This document shows positions 1 through 8,471 of a DNA stretch of 51,642 nucleotides, one piece after another (positions within the stretch are counted from its first letter, which is position 1; the number at the start of each line of letters is the position of its first letter). This stretch comes from Dehalococcoidia bacterium UBA1328. Lineage in GTDB: Bacteria; Chloroflexota; Dehalococcoidia; Lucifugimonadales; Lucifugimonadaceae. Where the stretch lies: assembly GCA_002306815.1 (NCBI GenBank), contig DBTA01000060.1:1-51642 (forward strand), written 5' to 3'. Both the position numbers and the translations under genes were made by a program. The notes under the pieces are model-generated. The model was not told the DNA's origin and made no database searches. It saw only the letters and a list, made by a program, of their open reading frames with translations.

Positions 1-57
1 CAGGGGTGTACCGTCGGAGAGGTCCGTTGCGTCGACCTCTCCGACGGTACACCCCTG
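1..57. repeat. Perfect 24-bp inverted repeat at the window edge
   Basis: Bases 1-24 are the exact reverse complement of 34-57, separated by a 9-base spacer (25-33, CGTTGCGTC). The GC-rich arms would form a very stable hairpin. No T-run follows, so a simple intrinsic terminator is unlikely. It touches the first base of the window, so it may extend further left. It could be a transcription-stop hairpin of an upstream gene, a mobile-element end, or a palindromic artefact at a contig end. Confidence 0.85.
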
Positions 58-237
58 CGCTCAATCTTCGTGCTTTCAAAGCGTTATGGGTTTACGGTTC
101 CGAAAAGTGGTCGAGCATAACGAAGCCATCACTTACCAATCCGGATCACATTCGTGCGACAGTGAAATCGGCAGTGAGAGGACTGAACAATACTGAATAC
201 GGAGTTCAGCGCCAGGGGCTTTGTTGTTAGTTTAAGC
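58..237. other. Short region without a convincing gene
   Basis: An open plus-strand frame of 74 codons (6-230) crosses the palindrome and this stretch, but its product is arginine-rich at the start, resembles nothing I know, and has no clear ribosome-binding site. I do not call it a gene. Confidence 0.5.
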
Positions 238-894
238 CTAGCTTAGATCTTCGGAAACCTTGGCAAGCATTTCCGGAGGGAGAGGGTAGATCCAGCCGCG
301 GTTCTGAATTATCGCTTTGGCAAGTTCGGGTGGAATGGCTACGATGATTTCCGGCTCTATCGAGAACCGACCGGTAAATCCACCAATTGCGCTGCGGGCG
401 TGAACTCCGCCGTAGTTCTGATCCTCGCCATCAACGGCAAACTCACCCTTACCGCCACCGAAGACTGACTGCCATCGCTCCGAGAATCCGTTCATGACCG
501 CCGGACCGCCGTTGAACGCAACATCGGTTGAAACGACCATTCCAAGCGCTTTTACGGTGTAAATGACGTCATTCAGGTCGCCACCTTCACCACCGCATGT
601 GAGGCCCCAGTGAAGCCGCTTGATCATGGCGTTGGCTACCCATTCAGCAGCGTCCTGACCTTTCTTGATGCGGTCAGGGTCGTCGTACATTTGGCCAGGG
701 CCATAGCCGTGTCCAGACAGGTAAACGAGACCAGACTCGTGGAAAACGATGCCGCTAATGCCGGCACCTTTCAGGCTGGTTACTTCAGCTTCGAAAGTTC
801 CGAGGTCGATCCCCAGTTTGCTGATGCGGTCGTAGACGTCGAAGTTACGCCTAAGATGATCGGGGACGATGGAGTTGTCGTAAAACGATCCCAT
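238..894 (-). CDS. RidA/YjgF-family protein, extended form
   Basis: 218 residues. The core resembles the RidA (YjgF/YER057c/UK114) fold: a 'LVYLSGHG' strand near residue 56, then a long helix (about 80-95), 'DLNDVIYTVKALGMV' near 106-120, a VFNGG-like turn, 'HARSAIG' near 164, and 'IEPEIIVAIP' near 178. RidA enzymes hydrolyse reactive enamines/imines formed by PLP enzymes; related subfamilies sit in catabolic pathways. This one is longer than the usual ~130 residues, with about 40 extra residues at the N terminus and a C-terminal extension. It is the last gene of a minus-strand group with two sugar-isomerase-like genes, so a role in the same catabolic pathway is likely. The exact substrate is unknown. 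Confidence 0.7.
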   Translation of the reverse strand: MGSFYDNSIVPDHLRRNFDVYDRISKLGIDLGTFEAEVTSLKGAGISGIVFHESGLVYLSGHGYGPGQMYDDPDRIKKGQDAAEWVANAMIKRLHWGLTCGGEGGDLNDVIYTVKALGMVVSTDVAFNGGPAVMNGFSERWQSVFGGGKGEFAVDGEDQNYGGVHARSAIGGFTGRFSIEPEIIVAIPPELAKAIIQNRGWIYPLPPEMLAKVSEDLS

Positions 895-958
895 AAACTA
901 ATTCCTTATCTGACAACATGCAGATTGCATTCTGCCACACGCGTGGCAAACTATTTGA

Positions 959-1789
959 TTATTCTTGAAACAGCCTTCTTAGGTAGGCGACAGCCGTATG
1001 CATGGCGTCCTTGGATACCACATCGCCACGCGGTTCGTAGACGATTGAAATCGGCCCATCGAAGTCGGCGTATTTCAGGATTCTAACTATACGCGGATAA
1101 TCGAGCCATTGCTCGTCGCCATCCGCAGCGAAATAGAACTTGGCGCGCACCATTTTTGCTCGCGGCGCACACATTTCTATAGATTCATACAGTTGCGGTT
1201 GCGCTTCGTCGTCAGGCGCACTGCCTCCGCTCGATCCAGGTGAGCCCTGGAATTGCCCACTGTCGAGGACGTAAGAAAGTGCTGGGCTGTCAACTTCCTC
1301 GAGCATTTGAAGGACTTGCTCACCAGTCGATGGTGTTGATCCGTGATTGTGGTTGTGAAGAAACACGGTCAACCCAGCATCCTCTGCATAATCGCAAATG
1401 ATCTGGATCTTGTTTCTCACCGCGACGAACGTTTCTTCCAACGATTGACCGTTGACCACACCGTTTCCAGGGACACGAATCGCTCCAATACCTAGGTGGG
1501 GGAGCGCGTCGATAAGTGATTTCGCCCGCTTTATCTCGTCAGGTATGGATGAAAGCGGCTCATGGAATGGAACGATCAAACCGCAATAACCGAAACTGAC
1601 TCCCCGACTTTCAACGGAGTGAGCAAGCTCTTGCAGGTATTCGGGTTCGTAGCTTGTGAGGAGACGGTCTTCAATATCAACTCCAGCAACACCTAGCTCG
1701 GCTGCCATATCAGCAGCCGCGTGGATGCAATCGTCGGTATTGCCGTAAAGGTCTTCGAACGACAGTGCCTGGAGATAGATTAGATTCAC
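959..1789 (-). CDS. Sugar phosphate isomerase/epimerase-like TIM barrel (copy 2)
   Basis: 276 residues of the xylose-isomerase-like TIM-barrel family (AP_endonuc_2). Visible family features are 'LHNHNHG' in the middle, which provides metal-binding histidines, 'YVLDSGQFQGSPG' after it, and a C-terminal 'ISIVYEP' strand carrying a likely metal-binding glutamate. These proteins isomerise or epimerise sugars and related hydroxy-ketones, or act as dehydratases; the substrate cannot be read from sequence. It lies 19 bases downstream of a clear paralogue on the same strand, and the two share the LHNHNHG..P.TGEQV..L...V..P..S..LD.GQ..GSPG.S block. The ATG at 1787-1789 is the natural start because the family's first strand begins immediately (MNLIYLQALSFEDL). 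Confidence 0.8.
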   Translation of the reverse strand: MNLIYLQALSFEDLYGNTDDCIHAAADMAAELGVAGVDIEDRLLTSYEPEYLQELAHSVESRGVSFGYCGLIVPFHEPLSSIPDEIKRAKSLIDALPHLGIGAIRVPGNGVVNGQSLEETFVAVRNKIQIICDYAEDAGLTVFLHNHNHGSTPSTGEQVLQMLEEVDSPALSYVLDSGQFQGSPGSSGGSAPDDEAQPQLYESIEMCAPRAKMVRAKFYFAADGDEQWLDYPRIVRILKYADFDGPISIVYEPRGDVVSKDAMHTAVAYLRRLFQE

Positions 1790-1808
1790 GAGATTCGTCT
1801 GTGAACTA

Positions 1809-2648
1809 CTACATCTTGTACTTGTCTAGAAGTGATCTTATGTAGGTGTTGGCAAGTGGAACGGCACTCGGTTCGTCGAGTTCGTCCTGACCTTCGAACA
1901 CTATCGACATCCATCCGTTGAATCCGACGTTTTTGATTATCGGCATGATCCGGTCATAATCAAGCCACGCTTCTTCACCGCTGGCGATTCGGTAAATCTT
2001 TGCCCGCACGTGAACGGCTCGCGATGCCGACGTTTCGATTGAGCCGTAGAAGTTCCATTGTGGGTCTTCCTTACCGCGTTCGCCGAACGACGCTCCCGGT
2101 GATCCGCGGTACTGACCGGTGTCGAGGATGTGCGAGTAGTAAGGGTTGTTGACATCATCTAGAAGTCGAATGACCTGTTCACCTGTTGCCGGAATGCAGC
2201 CGTGGTTGTGGTTGTGTAGGCCAACTACAACGCCCTTTGACTGAGCGTATACAGCCACCTCTTTTGTCGACTCGACCAATCGAGGCCATGCTTCTTCTTC
2301 GGTTTCGCCTTCGGGCAGCCACGATCCGAACGCTCGAACCATCGGTATGCCCATTTTTGCGGCAACATCGATCCACATTTTCATCAGGTCGATCTGTTCT
2401 CGCAGTTCTTCACCAGTTTTACCGAAGTTGTTTGACACTCCGATGTAGCACATGTGAAGGCCGCGCTTGAGACATGCCTGCTTTATCTCTTCCAGGTAGT
2501 CATCATCGGTAGACGCGAAGTGGGTGAAGTGCAGATCGACGCCGTCCATCTGGTATTCGGCTGCTTTATCGATTATTCCCAGAAGGTCAATCTTTCCTGC
2601 GTTGAACGTGTCGCGGTAGGAAAGAGATTGAAGGCTTAGCTTGATCAT
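1809..2648 (-). CDS. Sugar phosphate isomerase/epimerase-like TIM barrel (copy 1)
   Basis: 279 residues, xylose-isomerase-like TIM barrel. 'VGLHNHNHGCIPATGEQV', 'SHILDTGQYRGSPGASFG', 'AVHVRAKIY' and a final 'MSIVFEG' strand follow the same order as in the neighbouring copy, so the pair arose by tandem duplication and then diverged. The histidine-rich LHNHNHG block and the ILD and VFE acidic residues fit a divalent-metal site. It leads the minus-strand group (this gene, its paralogue, then the RidA-like gene). Two isomerases plus a RidA suggest stepwise breakdown of a sugar acid or similar polyol; this is inference. Confidence 0.8.
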   Translation of the reverse strand: MIKLSLQSLSYRDTFNAGKIDLLGIIDKAAEYQMDGVDLHFTHFASTDDDYLEEIKQACLKRGLHMCYIGVSNNFGKTGEELREQIDLMKMWIDVAAKMGIPMVRAFGSWLPEGETEEEAWPRLVESTKEVAVYAQSKGVVVGLHNHNHGCIPATGEQVIRLLDDVNNPYYSHILDTGQYRGSPGASFGERGKEDPQWNFYGSIETSASRAVHVRAKIYRIASGEEAWLDYDRIMPIIKNVGFNGWMSIVFEGQDELDEPSAVPLANTYIRSLLDKYKM

Positions 2649-2927
2649 GAAACTCGATTCTTGTGGGGTGAGTCATTCGGCTTGATTTGAGCCATTTAGT
2701 TGCGGTGATTTGCAGGGAATGTATCACTCGGACGACGGGAATCAAGGCGCGATGGGATACAAACAGGAGTGATGGTTGCTGTCAAACAGCGTTGTTTTCG
2801 CTCCCTGAGATTTCCGGGATGGCGTAAGCTTCTGCCAATTCGGACTCTGAGGCATTCCAAATGACCGGTGACCAGGCGGGGCTGCCGTGGATTCATCCGG
2901 TGGTGGCAGAGATAGCGGGTATTTCAA

Positions 2928-3758
2928 ATGAAGAAAATCGATTCCCATTTACACGTCTGGGCGCATGAGCCGCAAGCGTATCCGTACCGTCCCGGACAAG
3001 ATCCTCCAACAGCTCGAGGTGATGCCGAGTTCCTACTCGATCTCATGGATAAATCAGACATTGCGGGCTCGCTGATCGTCCAGCCTATCGTTCATGGCTT
3101 CGATCACTCTTACGTTGACGACACTCTGGGTCGGTGGCCAGACAGATTCGTCGGAATGTGCCTCGTAGATCCTCAAGCCCACGATCCTGTTGGGATGCTG
3201 GATGAACTTGTAGGTCGTGGTTACCGTGGAGTTCGTTTCAACCCAGCGTTGTGGCGCGAAGACGAGTTGATGAATGGAGACGTAGGACAGGCGTTGTACA
3301 AACGTGCTGGTGAACTGGGGATTACGGTCGGCTTTCTGATTAGCCCCCAAAATTTCGAAGAAGTTGAAACTCTTGCTGCCGTTTACCCGGAGACCAACGC
3401 AATAGTCGATCACTTTGGTCACTGCGTACCGAGTCCTGAGAGTGCTGTAGCGCCTGAGTTCGAGCGATTGATTGCGATGGCGCGGTATCCAAAACTCCAC
3501 GTAAAGCTTTCCGAGTTCCCAAGGGCTTCCAATCAAGAGTTCCCATATTTCGATATGTTCGACTGGGTTCACCGTTTGATTGATGCATACTCAGCGGATC
3601 GACTGATGTGGGGGACCGACTTCCCGTTCATTGTTGAACAGGCTGGCTATGACAAAGGATGGGAGATTGCCGAACGAATCCAACCCGCAATAGATCCCGC
3701 ACTTTTCGACATGATTCTTGGCGGTACGTGTGAACGATTGTTTGGTCCGTGGGGTTAG
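2928..3758 (+). CDS. Amidohydrolase family 2 protein (TIM-barrel metal hydrolase)
   Basis: 276 residues of the Amidohydro_2 family. The N-terminal metal motif is H7-x-H9 in 'KIDSHLHVW'. H162 in 'AIVDHFGHC' is a further ligand candidate, and 'MWGTDFPF' near the C terminus carries the conserved catalytic Asp (about D231). Relatives hydrolyse lactones such as 2-pyrone-4,6-dicarboxylate or sulfomuconolactone, or decarboxylate aromatic acids; the substrate here is not determined. It is divergent from the isomerase group, with 279 bases between. That gap shows no tRNA or riboswitch-like sequence to me. The start fits because the metal motif sits a few residues in, as in the family. Confidence 0.82.
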   Translation: MKKIDSHLHVWAHEPQAYPYRPGQDPPTARGDAEFLLDLMDKSDIAGSLIVQPIVHGFDHSYVDDTLGRWPDRFVGMCLVDPQAHDPVGMLDELVGRGYRGVRFNPALWREDELMNGDVGQALYKRAGELGITVGFLISPQNFEEVETLAAVYPETNAIVDHFGHCVPSPESAVAPEFERLIAMARYPKLHVKLSEFPRASNQEFPYFDMFDWVHRLIDAYSADRLMWGTDFPFIVEQAGYDKGWEIAERIQPAIDPALFDMILGGTCERLFGPWG

Positions 3759-3877
3759 CTCCGCGTAACAATGAATCGCTTAGTAGATTCACGAACCGGC
3801 AACCCGAGTGGTACTGCATATTGCAGGATCTGGGCATATAGTGTGCAGTCGCCTTAATTCACACATAAGGATATTGA

Positions 3878-4876
3878 ATGACGTCCTCACCAATACCTTC
3901 CACCGCCGTTGATGTCGTAGTACGCATGACCTCGGCAGCGAACGATTTTCTAAATTCGCTCGATGACTCTCAGCGAAGCTCCGCCTCTTTTGAGTTTTCC
4001 GGAGACGAGCGTTACGAGTGGGCTTACACGCCAATCGATCGCAATGGATTGCGTTTTCGTGAGATGACGGACGACCAGCGTAAAGCGGCGTTTACTTTGA
4101 TGGAAACCGGTTACAGCACTCGCGGAGCCGCAACGGCACATCGAATAATCGAGTTGGAAACCATTTTGGGTGAATGGGAGAAAATCAACGACGAAGTTTC
4201 GAGGTGGGAGCGCCACACCGACCGCTATTGGTTCAGTGTGTTTGGCACTCCAGGTAGCTCGGATGAACCCTGGGGATTCCGGGTTGGTGGACACCACATC
4301 GGACTGACGGCCAACATAGTTAACGGCGATCAGGTTTCGATTCTGCCGTTGTTTTTTGGAGCGAACCCGGCAGTGATACGCCACGGAGATCGTAAAGGGC
4401 AACGTACGCTGGTTGAAGAAGAAGATTGGGCAAGATCACTCCTGACTTCGATGGACACTGATCAGGCGAAAATTGCGATTGTCGACCCCGTAGCGCCTAC
4501 GGATATTTTGACCACAAATGTTCGGTCCGCCGATCCGAATATTGCCCCTGTCGGTATTGGATTTGGTGCGTTACAAGATGCTCAGCGAGATCAGTTGGTC
4601 GCACTTGTGAAGCACTACGTGACTCGGGCTTCAGATGACCTTGCGTCGAACTACTGGCGAGAGGTCGAATCAGTTGGTTTTGGCGATGTTACGTTCGCCT
4701 GGGCTGGTCCTGCCGCGGTTGGCGAAGGTCACTACTATGCGATTCGACATCCGCGATTCCTCATCGAGTACGACAACACGCAAAACGGCGCGAATCACAT
4801 CCATTCCGTACTACGAGACTACGCCCACGACTTTGGGGAAGATCTTCTTGCCTACCACTACCGAGCCGCGCATTAG
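3878..4876 (+). CDS. DUF3500 family protein
   Basis: 332 residues resembling the DUF3500 family of unknown function. Supporting features are 'RFREMTDDQRKAAFTLM' near residue 60, a central 'WGFRVGGHHIGLTANIV' block near 130, 'PLFFGANPA', and a C-terminal signature 'FLIEYDNTQNGANHIHSVLRDYAHDFGEDLL'-type segment (positions about 295-325, key residues Y, N, H-I-H, R-D, F-G-x-D-L). The histidine-rich GGHH and HIH segments hint at metal binding, but no activity is established. A good ribosome-binding site (AAGGAT) lies 7 bases before the ATG. There is no signal peptide, so it is probably cytoplasmic. Confidence 0.78.
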   Translation: MTSSPIPSTAVDVVVRMTSAANDFLNSLDDSQRSSASFEFSGDERYEWAYTPIDRNGLRFREMTDDQRKAAFTLMETGYSTRGAATAHRIIELETILGEWEKINDEVSRWERHTDRYWFSVFGTPGSSDEPWGFRVGGHHIGLTANIVNGDQVSILPLFFGANPAVIRHGDRKGQRTLVEEEDWARSLLTSMDTDQAKIAIVDPVAPTDILTTNVRSADPNIAPVGIGFGALQDAQRDQLVALVKHYVTRASDDLASNYWREVESVGFGDVTFAWAGPAAVGEGHYYAIRHPRFLIEYDNTQNGANHIHSVLRDYAHDFGEDLLAYHYRAAH

Positions 4877-4942
4877 GCAGGTTGACCATCGCGTCCGAGG
4901 AACTGTTAATGATGTTCAATGCGTCCATTCATCTTACAAAAA

Positions 4943-5468
4943 ATGAATTTGTATGCCCCTGCGATCGTAATTCCGGCTCCCCCGGGATTGACTGAGCCGC
5001 TGCTGGAAATTGAACGTGCCGCGGGTCAGGCACGAGCCAAGATTCCGGCTCACATAACTGTGAAAGGCACGTTGTATGGAATTAGTAGCCTATAGGGGCT
5101 GCTAGACATCATTAGGTCAGTGGCTTCGCGTCACGAACCATTTCCACTCTGTGACCTACGATATTCAAATTCGGAAATCGGATCACAACGTGTTTCTTAG
5201 GTTCCCAGCTGACGATCAGATTCAGGGGTTGCAAGATGATCTGGTTTCGTAGGTGTCTCTGTTGGGTAACTCTGCATATGTGGACGATCCCTATCGAGTG
5301 CACATGAGTATTGTCAATGAGGTTTCGCCGGACTATGTTGAAACCGCGAGATCGATGATTAAAGACGTCGTTATCGATGATTTTCTTGATGTTTAAACGA
5401 TCGATCTTATGGCGAGAAATGGAGTTGCCTATTGTGGCGAATGGGTCCGACTCGAGAGGTTCGAATGA
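4943..5468 (+). pseudogene. Decayed 2H phosphoesterase (LigT / 2'-5' RNA ligase-like)
   Basis: Reading from the ATG at 4943 gives 50 codons ending in TAG (5093-5095), with the first 2H motif intact as 'AHITVKGT'. Past that stop the same frame continues (LLDIIRSVASRHEPFPL) until about 5153. There the reading must shift by one base to continue as TYDIQIRKSDHNVFLRFP. In the new frame two more stops occur (TAG 5250-5252, TAA 5394-5396), with the second 2H motif 'YRVHMSIVN' between them, and the frame ends at TGA 5466. The two HxT/S motifs at the right separation identify the 2H phosphoesterase fold. Three internal stops and one frameshift show that the gene is dead. None of the stops is TGA, so stop recoding is not an explanation. 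Confidence 0.8.
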
Positions 5469-5959
5469 GGACTCGGATAAAACTCGCTCGGGCGATTGAC
5501 TTCCAGTTTCAGGCTGATTCATATTTCTAATTCACCCATTAATTGATATTTCGTGACCGCCGTCCACCTCGCCCCCCCCCGTGAGGTAGATGGCGGTCAC
5601 ATGGAGGCCTAACCGATCAGAGTTCAAACAGCCTCAACATCATTTTTACCGATCTCTTGCGTCATCTAAGTGATTGGTTAGGTGTTAGTCGTTACCGATA
5701 ATTCTCCACCTACGAGTTTTTAATGCTTCCGTTCGCAGGCAACCGTAAGGGCGTCAAGCGTGACCGTTAATACAAAATTTCAACGACATATGATCCATCA
5801 TAATATTGATACATAGTCTCCATAAAAATTGTCCGCATCTGCTGTGTATTCCACGTTGCCAGTTAGTATAACCGCGAAAAACTGATACTAGGTATCAATG
5901 AAATCAAATGTGAGGGATTGAAAAATTTATCTCAGTTGAGTTGAGATTACCTCGGTCGG
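5469..5959. other. Gene-free AT-rich region
   Basis: No coding frame of substance on either strand. It holds the C-tract hairpin at 5553-5600 and a small 6-bp palindrome at 5883-5897 (TGATAC-TAG-GTATCA). The rest is AT-rich and without recognised structure. Confidence 0.6.
5553..5600. terminator. Hairpin with a nine-C loop, terminator-like
   Basis: GTGACCGCC..CACCTC (from 5553) faces GAGGTAGATGGCGGTCAC (to 5600), with a run of nine C residues in the loop (5572-5580). The arms pair nearly throughout, with a few wobble or mismatch positions. It sits between the pseudogene and the convergent zinc-ribbon gene, which suits a transcription stop, though no T-run follows. Confidence 0.45.
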
Positions 5960-6337
5960 TTAGACGATTTTCCAGCGAGGTACGGTCCCGCCCTCAGGAC
6001 CGCGTGATGAGTCGTAGAGGACCCTATCGTTTTCCATCGGTGAGTCGGGCAGTTGCTCAACGGCATCCGTACCCGACCAGTTGCCCCATGCGGCACCGCA
6101 GTTTGTACACTCGTTAGACTCGTAAACACTGCCTTTAGTGTGGCAGTTCGCGCAGAACGTCGTCAGACCAGCATCTATTGCGGCCTGATTCGGTGCAGTA
6201 TCCGCTCCGCACGCTGGGCAGTTCGGTGCCGATGACGGCAGGAACCTGGGAGTTAGGACTTTGGCGCAAACCTTGCAAGTAAATGTTGGAAGAGAGTCTG
6301 AGGACATATTTTTTCTTTGAGTGATTCGAGTGTTCAT
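5960..6337 (-). CDS. Double zinc-ribbon protein of unknown function
   Basis: 125 residues with four CxxC pairs: 'FTCKVCAKVL', 'PNCPACGAD', 'TFCANCHTK' and 'ECTNCGAAWG'. This pattern fits two zinc ribbons in tandem, roughly residues 18-50 and 60-90; the last 35 residues have no cysteine. The gene follows fhs on the same strand with only 3 bases between, so the two are probably co-transcribed. The first ATG (6337) or an internal ATG (6307, MSSDSLPTF) could be used; neither has a strong ribosome-binding site. Function is unknown; nucleic-acid or protein binding is the usual role of such modules. Confidence 0.7.
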   Translation of the reverse strand: MNTRITQRKNMSSDSLPTFTCKVCAKVLTPRFLPSSAPNCPACGADTAPNQAAIDAGLTTFCANCHTKGSVYESNECTNCGAAWGNWSGTDAVEQLPDSPMENDRVLYDSSRGPEGGTVPRWKIV

Positions 6338-6340
6338 CGG

Positions 6341-7975
6341 CTAAGTGCTGAGTATTCCAGTTATTTCGCCGTCGTCGTTGAGATCGATGTCCCATGCGTT
6401 TGGCTTCGAAGGGAGTCCCGGCAGCGTGATGATATCGCCTGCAAGTGTAACTATCTGCCGTGCCCCGGCAAGAATGCGTAGTTCCCGGATTGGCAGGGTG
6501 TGACCCGAGGGTGCCCCTTTTAGTTTGGGGTCGGACGAAATCGAGAGGTGTGTTTTGGCGATACAAACCGGGAAATTCCATCCGTTAGCCGCAAATCGAC
6601 GAGCAGTTGTGCGGGTCATCGGACCCCATTCAACACTACTTGCTTTGTAGAGCGACTTCGCCATGTTTTCGACCTTGTCGAAATAGTCATCATCGTCATC
6701 GTAGAGAAGTTTTACGTCGGAAGGCTGATCGGCTGCGTGAACCACGGCTTGGGCGAGGTCAGTCATTCCATTTCCGCCTTCGGCGAATCCTTTGGCTTCC
6801 TCGACTCCGACTGCACCGGCCTGTATCGCAACTTCTTTGACTACTGCGATTTCCTCTGCGGCGTCAGTAGGGAAGCGGTTGATTGCTACGACTGCCGGGA
6901 GTCCGTACATTCCTACGATCCGAAGTGCATTCTTGAGGTTTTCTGCCCCGCGTCGAACTGCTTCAGGATCAGTTGTTTCCATGTCTTTGAGTGCTACATC
7001 ACCGTGCCACTTGAGACCTCGAATGGTGGTAATTACGACAGCAGCTGAGGGCTCGGGACCGCCCTGGCGAACTTTGATATCCATGAACTTTTCGAATCCA
7101 AGATCAGCACCGAAACCGGCTTCTGTAACAACATACTCTCCGCAGTTCTCAGCCAGTTGGTCGGCAATGATAGAAGAACAGCCGTGGGCTATGTTTCCGA
7201 AAGGTCCCATGTGAACGATTGTTGGTTGTCCTTCAGCTGTTTGAACTAGGTTGGGTTTTAGAGCGTCACGCATCAACGCCATGATTGATCCGACTCCGCC
7301 GATTTCGCGCGCTGTTACTGGGGTTTTCCGGTCTTTCTTCCATCCGACAACTATGTCGCTAATCCGTTCACGCAAGTCTTCGTAAGAACTTGCCAGCGCA
7401 CAAATTGCCATCATTTCGGAAGCGGCGTTGATATCGAACCCTGCCTCACGCACCGGACCATTCAGTCTTCCGCCTGCTCCGGTCATGATGGTTCGCAGAG
7501 CCCGGTCTTCCGCATCAGTAACGCGGCGCCAAATAACGCCTGAAGCATCGAAATCGTCTATTGCATTTCGATAGACAGCGTTGTCGACCATTGCTGCTAG
7601 CAGGTTGTGCGCCGACTCGATTGCGTGGAAGTCGCCAGTGAAATGGAGGTTGATATCGACCGCTGGCTGAACGGTGGATTTTCCTCCACCGGTTCCTCCG
7701 CCTTTATGACCAAATACCGGTCCAAGCGCAGGTTGCCTAATGGTCAGAACGGGCTTTTTGCCAATCTTGGCGAGCCCCTGTGTCAATCCAACCGCAGTCG
7801 TGGATTTTCCTTCTCCTGCGGGAGTTGGAGTTATCGCGGTAATAACAATAAGTTTCGCCTTTTGGTCGGCGTTAGGAAAGGCGTTTAGGGGGACCTTGGC
7901 TTTGTCTTGGCCGTACGGTTCCAGAGCGGTGGGGTCGAGCCCCATTTCGGACGCGAGTTCAGCAATTGGTCGCAT
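6341..7975 (-). CDS. fhs: Formate-tetrahydrofolate ligase
   Basis: 544 residues, close to the family's ~555. It makes 10-formyl-THF from formate, THF and ATP. The P-loop 'TPAGEGKST' lies near residues 51-59. 'GHKGGGTGGGKSTV', 'DINLHFTGDFHAI', 'HMGPFGNIAHG', 'TEAGFGADLGFEKF' and 'LPGLPSKPNA' at the C terminus are all typical. With folD elsewhere in the window it supplies one-carbon units. No folate-riboswitch-like sequence was recognised upstream. Confidence 0.95.
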   Translation of the reverse strand: MRPIAELASEMGLDPTALEPYGQDKAKVPLNAFPNADQKAKLIVITAITPTPAGEGKSTTAVGLTQGLAKIGKKPVLTIRQPALGPVFGHKGGGTGGGKSTVQPAVDINLHFTGDFHAIESAHNLLAAMVDNAVYRNAIDDFDASGVIWRRVTDAEDRALRTIMTGAGGRLNGPVREAGFDINAASEMMAICALASSYEDLRERISDIVVGWKKDRKTPVTAREIGGVGSIMALMRDALKPNLVQTAEGQPTIVHMGPFGNIAHGCSSIIADQLAENCGEYVVTEAGFGADLGFEKFMDIKVRQGGPEPSAAVVITTIRGLKWHGDVALKDMETTDPEAVRRGAENLKNALRIVGMYGLPAVVAINRFPTDAAEEIAVVKEVAIQAGAVGVEEAKGFAEGGNGMTDLAQAVVHAADQPSDVKLLYDDDDDYFDKVENMAKSLYKASSVEWGPMTRTTARRFAANGWNFPVCIAKTHLSISSDPKLKGAPSGHTLPIRELRILAGARQIVTLAGDIITLPGLPSKPNAWDIDLNDDGEITGILST

Positions 7976-8471
7976 TTAGGTCACTTTTGGATCAAGTATA
8001 AGTTGAACGGAAATTTGAGCTTTTATTCAACAGAATTGTTTCAAGGCCAAACAATTTTACTTATACGTGACTATTTCGGTTGTTATGAAGGCAGAGGTCA
8101 ATTTGGCAGTTTATTGCTGAGAAGGCATTTGGCACGTAGCACGTCCGAAATTGCCACAGCCAGAGCAATCAATGCAACGATCAGCTCACTAATTTACGTC
8201 CAATCAAGAGCTTGGAGATCACAGCAATTGCCATGACGAACACTCAGGCTATTGCAGAAAAGGCGAAAGTCCCAGTCCAGCTTCTTGTTATGTGTGATGG
8301 ATATTTGTGTATTGATGAATCGGCCAACGGCTTGCTCCTGTTCCATGTAATGCAAAGTGTAGTAGTGGTCACATATGAGACACAGAGCGAGCGAGCAATT
8401 GACTCGCAGACTTCCCGGTTGCGTCATGATCAATTTGATGCAGGCGCACGCGGAATGATTCCCCGGCCGAG
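7976..8471. other. Intergenic region, no convincing gene
   Basis: About 500 bases between the start of fhs and the end of the MFS gene. A TTG-started plus-strand frame (8212-8475, 87 codons) gives an unfamiliar product with no clear ribosome-binding site. On the minus strand, short hydrophobic stretches such as 'FVMAIAVISKLLIG' and 'LIVALIALAVAIS' appear in different frames near 8120-8240, which could be remains of a membrane-protein gene. I cannot identify a family. Confidence 0.4.

Noticed and set aside
2186..2639. Plus-strand frames inside the first sugar-isomerase gene
   Set aside because: Shadow frames of a well-supported minus-strand gene.
4943..5468. Stop-codon readthrough as an explanation of the 2H gene
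   Set aside because: The internal stops are TAG and TAA and a frameshift is also present, so selenocysteine or readthrough cannot restore the protein.
5112..5522. Minus-strand 136-codon frame opposite the 2H pseudogene
   Set aside because: It is the antisense of readable 2H phosphoesterase sequence, has no recognisable motif, and its amino-acid make-up looks like a shadow frame.
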